DNA from: a virus
Direction: 5' to 3' (one strand)
Virus record (IMG/VR): IMGVR_UViG_3300028041_000101
Span: 1-26,099 of that record
Length of the DNA: 26,099 nt
Shown here: positions 22,397 through 26,099 of the stretch, one piece after another
Layout: every line of letters starts with the position of its first letter
Position numbering within the stretch: the first letter of the stretch is position 1
Notes under the pieces: model-generated
The model's database searches: none
Seen by the model: only the letters and a program-made list of their open reading frames with translations
Told to the model about the DNA's origin: nothing
Position numbers and translations under genes: made by a program

Positions 22397-22788
22397 ATAC
22401 CGCGCCCCGCATCCCGCCCCGGCGGCCGGATTCTCACCAGAGTGGCGTGCCTGGCGCATGGATCGTCGCCATGCTGCTCGCGGCCGTGACCCTGTTGGCC
22501 GTTGCTATCGACGCGCAGCCGCCGACGGAATCATCGCTCGGCTACCACGATGCGATGCCGGAGATCGTCGGGATGAGCGGCGACTGCGCGGGCTATGTGA
22601 TTGGCTCCGGTCGCGTCGATGCTGCCGCGCACGAGATCGAGGAAGGCTTCGCCGCGATCGGCGGGGTTTCGTTGTCCATGCGGCCGTCGTCGCCCCTGTG
22701 GCGTCGGGTCGTGGAACTGCACGGACAGCCGGTGGAGGTCGTCATCCGCCCCGTGCGACCGCGTGGGCTCGAAAGGGTGGAGCGATAA
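22393..22788 (+). CDS. Membrane-anchored or secreted small protein, lysis cassette
   Basis: A 131-residue protein whose ATG overlaps the previous stop (ATGA). A basic, Pro-rich N-terminus (residues 1-20) precedes one hydrophobic segment (22-39, AWIVAMLLAAVTLLAVAI). A possible signal peptidase site is IDA|Q at 41-42. The remaining 90 residues carry a Cys (GDCAGYVIG) and an alpha/beta-like domain ending SLWRRVVELHGQPVEVVIRP-type composition. It is not coiled-coil, unlike a typical Rz. Coupling to the endolysin suggests a lysis role, but no family is recognised and no lipobox is visible. Confidence 0.65.
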   Translation: MNTAPRIPPRRPDSHQSGVPGAWIVAMLLAAVTLLAVAIDAQPPTESSLGYHDAMPEIVGMSGDCAGYVIGSGRVDAAAHEIEEGFAAIGGVSLSMRPSSPLWRRVVELHGQPVEVVIRPVRPRGLERVER

Positions 22789-22790
22789 CG

Positions 22791-25190
22791 ATGGATGTTC
22801 ATGTCACCGGCCGCGTGTGCGGCGGGCAGGAAATCGGCCGCCATGTGTGGATCGACGGCGAGATCATCGCCGCCGGCGGCGGCATCCGATGGGTCTCCCC
22901 GGCCGATCCTGATGATCTCCGCGTCGTGTTCGCCAGGCGCGAGGACGCGACCCTCGTCGTCGCGGACGGCCGCACGGGCGAAGTGCTCGTCGAGACGGGG
23001 CAGCGTGCGAACGCGATCGGCGCCGGCGGCGGGATCGTCGTTGGCTGGCTCCCGCCGCTCTTCGGCGTCGGAGTCGACCTGAGCGCGCTCGCGTCGATGC
23101 GTGTCCCGGATCACCAGCGGAGCACGTGGGTGTCACCGGACGGCGCGGTCGCCTACGTGCCCGATGCCGGCTACCCGGTGCGCGTGCGCGAGCGGGACGG
23201 TCGCGACTGGCTCCTGAGTGAGGAGCCCGTCTTCGACCTGCAGCTCCTCGCGGGCGGCCGCGCGGTCTGGAAAACGACGACGGGGACGCTCGGCACGCGC
23301 GGTGTCGTCGGCATCGCGCCGCCGGGGCATTGGGGACGGCCGCGCCTCGCGACCGTGGGCGTGCGCGACTACCTCTGCGTCTTCGTCCCGCAGCACGGCC
23401 TGGTCGTCTACCCGGCCGCGGACCTCCGGCAGGGGATCGTCGTGCCCGGCGTGGATCCCTGGAATGCCTACGCACACCTCGTGCGCGCCGTTGATCCGCG
23501 CACCGTCGAGGTGATCTGGAGCAGCGGCCCTGGAGAGCGCCCGCACGAACTGCGACGCGAGCACGTCGACGTCCTGGCGGGCCCCTTCATCAACCTCGCC
23601 GGCGGAGAGCCGGGGACGCCGCCGCCGGAGCGGAAGCCGGAACAGGAGATTCCCATGCGCAAGCCGGAAGTCACCGTCGATCGCTGGACCCTCGACGAGC
23701 TGAAGGACGGCCGCGAGTTCGTCTTCCGCGATCGGGAGAATCCGCACCTCGGATACTCGGTGCGGGTGTTCGTCCAGAACGGCTCGATGCACGCGGAGAT
23801 CACGAACGCGGCGGGCACTGGCGCGACAGGCGCTCGGCGCGCAGTGAAGCAGTCGCCGCCGGCGCCTGCCCCTCTGCCTCCTCCGCCCGCGCCGCAGGGG
23901 CCGGAGGCAGTCTGCCGCGCGATCTGGCGCGAGGAGCTCGAGCGTGAGATCGATCCTGACGGCTTGGCGGATTGCGTCGCGCAGCTCCGCGGGGGGCGGT
24001 CCGCGGAGGAGGTCCGCGCCGGTGTCCGCCAGTCGCCGGAGTATGCCGAGGTGCAGAAGCGGAAGCGCGAGCAGCCGGCGCCGGCGCCGACGCCGCGGGA
24101 CGAGATCGCGGGCCGCATCCGCGCGGAGGGGCGCCTGTTCAGGAACGACGCTGGGGCCTTCCGGCCGCGCTTCGTGTCGGCGCTCACCGCCCTCGCGAAG
24201 CGCGGCCAGGTGTCGGCGTATCTCGAGTGGGCCGCGCGGAGCGGGTTCAACGGGATCCGGGTGTTCGCAGGGCACCTCTCGTGGGCGGGCCAGACGGCCG
24301 CCGGCGCGCTCGACCGCCTGCCGGGGCTCCTCACGATGGCGCGCGCCCACGGCCTGTACGTGGAGGTCACCGCGCTGACGGACACGCGCGAGGGCGGCTA
24401 CGACCTCCGGGCGCACGTCCGCCGCTGCGCCGAGATCGTCAAGAGCCACGATCACGCGATCCTCGAGATCGCCAACGAGCCGTATCACCCGACGCAGGTC
24501 GGCGAGCTCCATGACCACGCGACGCTGCTGCGGCTCCACCAGGAGATCGTGGCGCCGCTCGGCGTGACGTGCGCGCTCGGAGCCCCGGACACCGACGAAC
24601 CGGAGCCGGGCCATCCCGTCGCGGATTACGTGACGCTCCACCTCGATCGCGGCCGTGATCCCTGGAACATGGTGCGCCGCGTGCGCGAGCTCGAGATGGC
24701 CAGCGGCGGCCTCAATCGGCCGGTGCTGAACAACGAGCCGATCGGCGCCGACGAGACGCCGTCGCGCGGCCGGCGCGAATCGGATCCCGCCATCTTCTTC
24801 ACGATGGGCGTCCTCGAGCGGATCTTCGAGACGGGGGGCGTGCACCACTCGCAGGCGGGGCTGCACTGCGACCTGCCGGGTCCGGTGCAGCGCGCGTGCG
24901 CCGAGGCGTATGTCCGCGGCGCGACGCTGATCCCGACGGCGGCCCGGCTGGCGTTCCACAACGCCAGGCGCCCCGAGGCGGCCGAGGGGTTCATCGTGGC
25001 CGCGAATCTCCCGGGGGATGGCGTCCAGCACACGATCATCCGCGCCTTCACCGGCGTCGCTGGCGACCGCGGCTGGACCGTCCTGGTCGGCCTCACGGGG
25101 GATCCGCAGGTCGAATGGCGTCAGGGCTGGCGGCGCGTCCGCACGGTCGCGGAGATGCCGGGCGTCCAGGTGATCGAGATCGCACGGTAG
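22791..25190 (+). CDS. Multidomain glycoside-hydrolase-like protein
   Basis: A 799-residue protein. Residues 1-270 are beta-rich with repeats of the SPDGAVAYVPD and DDLRVVFARRED type, suggesting a beta-propeller-like domain. After a Pro-rich linker (275-290), residues 291-345 form a small beta domain. After a second Pro-rich stretch (355-370), 373-418 resemble a DUF4214-like helix module (DPDGLADCVAQLRGGRS, SPEY). Residues 435-799 look like a clan-A TIM-barrel: acid/base Glu563 in LEIANEPYHP and likely nucleophile Glu649 in RPVLNNEPIG, with HHSQAG at 685-690. Possible roles are a capsule or envelope glycan depolymerase. The frame extends upstream, but 22791 lies just after the previous stop. 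No signal peptide. Confidence 0.78.
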   Translation: MDVHVTGRVCGGQEIGRHVWIDGEIIAAGGGIRWVSPADPDDLRVVFARREDATLVVADGRTGEVLVETGQRANAIGAGGGIVVGWLPPLFGVGVDLSALASMRVPDHQRSTWVSPDGAVAYVPDAGYPVRVRERDGRDWLLSEEPVFDLQLLAGGRAVWKTTTGTLGTRGVVGIAPPGHWGRPRLATVGVRDYLCVFVPQHGLVVYPAADLRQGIVVPGVDPWNAYAHLVRAVDPRTVEVIWSSGPGERPHELRREHVDVLAGPFINLAGGEPGTPPPERKPEQEIPMRKPEVTVDRWTLDELKDGREFVFRDRENPHLGYSVRVFVQNGSMHAEITNAAGTGATGARRAVKQSPPAPAPLPPPPAPQGPEAVCRAIWREELEREIDPDGLADCVAQLRGGRSAEEVRAGVRQSPEYAEVQKRKREQPAPAPTPRDEIAGRIRAEGRLFRNDAGAFRPRFVSALTALAKRGQVSAYLEWAARSGFNGIRVFAGHLSWAGQTAAGALDRLPGLLTMARAHGLYVEVTALTDTREGGYDLRAHVRRCAEIVKSHDHAILEIANEPYHPTQVGELHDHATLLRLHQEIVAPLGVTCALGAPDTDEPEPGHPVADYVTLHLDRGRDPWNMVRRVRELEMASGGLNRPVLNNEPIGADETPSRGRRESDPAIFFTMGVLERIFETGGVHHSQAGLHCDLPGPVQRACAEAYVRGATLIPTAARLAFHNARRPEAAEGFIVAANLPGDGVQHTIIRAFTGVAGDRGWTVLVGLTGDPQVEWRQGWRRVRTVAEMPGVQVIEIAR
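23644..23657 (+). promoter_or_regulatory. Internal Shine-Dalgarno and ATG in the glycoside hydrolase gene
   Basis: AGGAG at 23644-23648, then six bases, then an in-frame ATG at 23655, lie in the linker codons between the propeller-like N-terminus and the rest. Initiation here would give a 511-residue enzyme without the N-terminal domain. It marks the domain boundary exactly, so it may be a relic of a former separate gene or a working second start. Chance is possible in an AG-rich linker. Confidence 0.4.
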
Positions 25191-25204
25191 GAGGAGAGGG
25201 CAGG

Positions 25205-25837
25205 ATGCCGCGCTATCTGGCGATCGCCGGGACGCACGGGTCGCGCCGACGCCTGGACTGGGATCACCCGCGGTCGGCGTTCGCCGACTTCCTCCGCGCT
25301 CGCGGTCTCGAGCCGCTCGAGGAGGACGAGCGCCGGCGCTACGCGTGGTCGACAGTTCTGGACGGGATCGACGGCCGCGACGACACGTGGGATGCGGCAG
25401 GCCGTGCGCTCTATCACTACCTGGTGCCGCCCCTCGGTATCGGAGGTCCCGCGATTCCTCCGCGCGAGACGTTCATCGTCGCGCACTCGCACGCCGGCCA
25501 GGTGGTCGCGTTCGCCTGCGGCGTCTACGGCTTAGAGGTGGAGGGGCTGGTCACGGTCGGCACGCCGGTCCGCGGCGGGCGGATGACGGAGGTCTACGCG
25601 GCCGCGGCGCCGCGCATCCGGCGCCACCTGCACCTGCACAGCCGGCGCGACTGGTGGCAGGTTGTCGGGTCGCTGTTCGACGGCCGCTGGGGCATCCATC
25701 GGGAGCACCCGCACGCCGACAACCAGGAGATGCCGAAGGGGCACGGCGACGTCCTCCGCGATCCCGGGCTCTTCGCTCTCTGGGTCTCGAGAGGGTGGAT
25801 CTCCTACTTGCAGCCGGAGGTGGCTGGTGTCGGCTGA
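25205..25837 (+). CDS. Alpha/beta hydrolase (lipase/esterase-like)
   Basis: A 210-residue protein starting at an ATG at 25205 after a strong AGGAGGAG. It has a short strand with the oxyanion loop IAGTHGS (7-13), the nucleophile elbow VAHSHAGQVV with Ser95, a likely acid Asp149 (SRRDWW) and a likely base His180 (KGHGDV), in the order expected of an alpha/beta hydrolase. The elbow is HSHAG rather than the usual GxSxG. No signal peptide, no cap domain. It lies next to the glycoside-hydrolase-like gene, so ester hydrolysis of an envelope glycan or lipid is possible. Substrate unknown; the last 11 bases overlap the next gene. Confidence 0.75.
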   Translation: MPRYLAIAGTHGSRRRLDWDHPRSAFADFLRARGLEPLEEDERRRYAWSTVLDGIDGRDDTWDAAGRALYHYLVPPLGIGGPAIPPRETFIVAHSHAGQVVAFACGVYGLEVEGLVTVGTPVRGGRMTEVYAAAAPRIRRHLHLHSRRDWWQVVGSLFDGRWGIHREHPHADNQEMPKGHGDVLRDPGLFALWVSRGWISYLQPEVAGVG

Positions 25838-26099
25838 GCAGAAAGGTGATGTCCCTGGAGGTGTGGCGCTCCAGGCGCCGCCGGCGGAGCACTACGGGCG
25901 GATCAGCCAAGCCGTCGACGCGTTCGCGCAGACGCTTGCGCCTGAGCAGCGCGGCGGCGCCGTCGGGATCGCCACGACGAAGGGGGTGAACCTCGCGATC
26001 GTCCAGCGCGTGGGCGGCCGCAGCGCGATCGTCGGGTGGGTCGGCAAGTCGTGGGGGGAGCCGATCGAGGGCGGTCTCGCCTGGAAGCTCCGCTGGTAG
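25827..26099 (+). CDS. Small protein of unknown function
   Basis: A 90-residue protein from a GTG at 25827, preceded by GGAGG at 25816-25820 and overlapping the hydrolase gene by 11 bases. The N-terminus is polar; a helix with HYGRISQAVDAFAQTL (about 22-37) is followed by strands GGAVGIATTKGVNLAIVQRV (43-62) and AIVGWVGKSWGEP (67-79), then an aromatic end. No transmembrane segment is clear. I do not recognise a family. Starts further upstream in this frame would lie inside the hydrolase gene. The window ends on its stop codon, so the following gene is not visible. Confidence 0.65.
   Translation: MSAEQKGDVPGGVALQAPPAEHYGRISQAVDAFAQTLAPEQRGGAVGIATTKGVNLAIVQRVGGRSAIVGWVGKSWGEPIEGGLAWKLRW

Noticed and set aside
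1-26099. CRISPR array, insertion sequence, integrase or attachment site
   Set aside because: No regularly spaced repeats, transposase or recombinase motifs, or tRNA-end duplications were seen.

Overview
The window is a contiguous block of late genes from a tailed double-stranded DNA phage or prophage (Caudoviricetes, siphovirus-like, HK97-type head). Every supported gene is on the plus strand. Neighbouring genes overlap by 1-30 bases or sit a few bases apart, and the coding sequence is very GC-rich with G or C at most third codon positions. It starts on the ATG of the small terminase and ends on the stop codon of the last gene, so both flanks are missing. No integrase, repressor, replication gene, tRNA or CRISPR array is visible. 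The host is not identifiable. The GC content, the Sec-type signal peptides and a lysis cassette with a transglycosylase and single-span membrane proteins suggest a GC-rich Gram-negative (diderm) bacterium; this is inference.

Layout. 1-2816: DNA packaging (small terminase, small coiled-coil protein, large terminase). 2800-5862: a small two-span membrane protein, portal, S49-type head protease and a ribbon-helix-helix protein. 5863-8134: a structured leader, the major capsid protein with an unusual hydrophobic N-terminal extension, and a capsid-proximal protein. 8190-10491: head-tail connector, closure and tail-completion genes plus two small genes, one with a zinc-ribbon-like cysteine pattern. 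10495-16372: two paralogous tail tube genes, a tail assembly chaperone with a probable -1 frameshift extension, and a tape measure of 1319 residues. 16373-21369: one hub protein, a large fibre-like protein with a signal peptide, and two small proteins. 21370-21575: noncoding, holding a predicted cloverleaf RNA, a possible 16-codon leader peptide and a strong intrinsic terminator. 21576-22788: lysis genes. 22791-26099: a multidomain protein with a clan-A glycoside-hydrolase-like domain, an alpha/beta hydrolase and a small unknown protein.

Together these encode packaging, a proteolytically matured HK97-fold head, a long non-contractile tail and lysis, with surface-active enzymes at the end. The least ordinary parts are: (1) the cloverleaf, leader peptide and terminator between structural and lysis genes, which look like an attenuation switch for lysis timing; (2) the two-span hydrophobic extension on the major capsid protein; (3) Sec-type signals on the fibre-like protein and on two small proteins; (4) duplicated tail tube genes, one with a domain resembling the capsid-adjacent protein; (5) strong hairpins placed after or before the capsid, capsid-proximal and tail tube genes; and (6) a 22-bp perfect palindrome touching an internal Shine-Dalgarno sequence.
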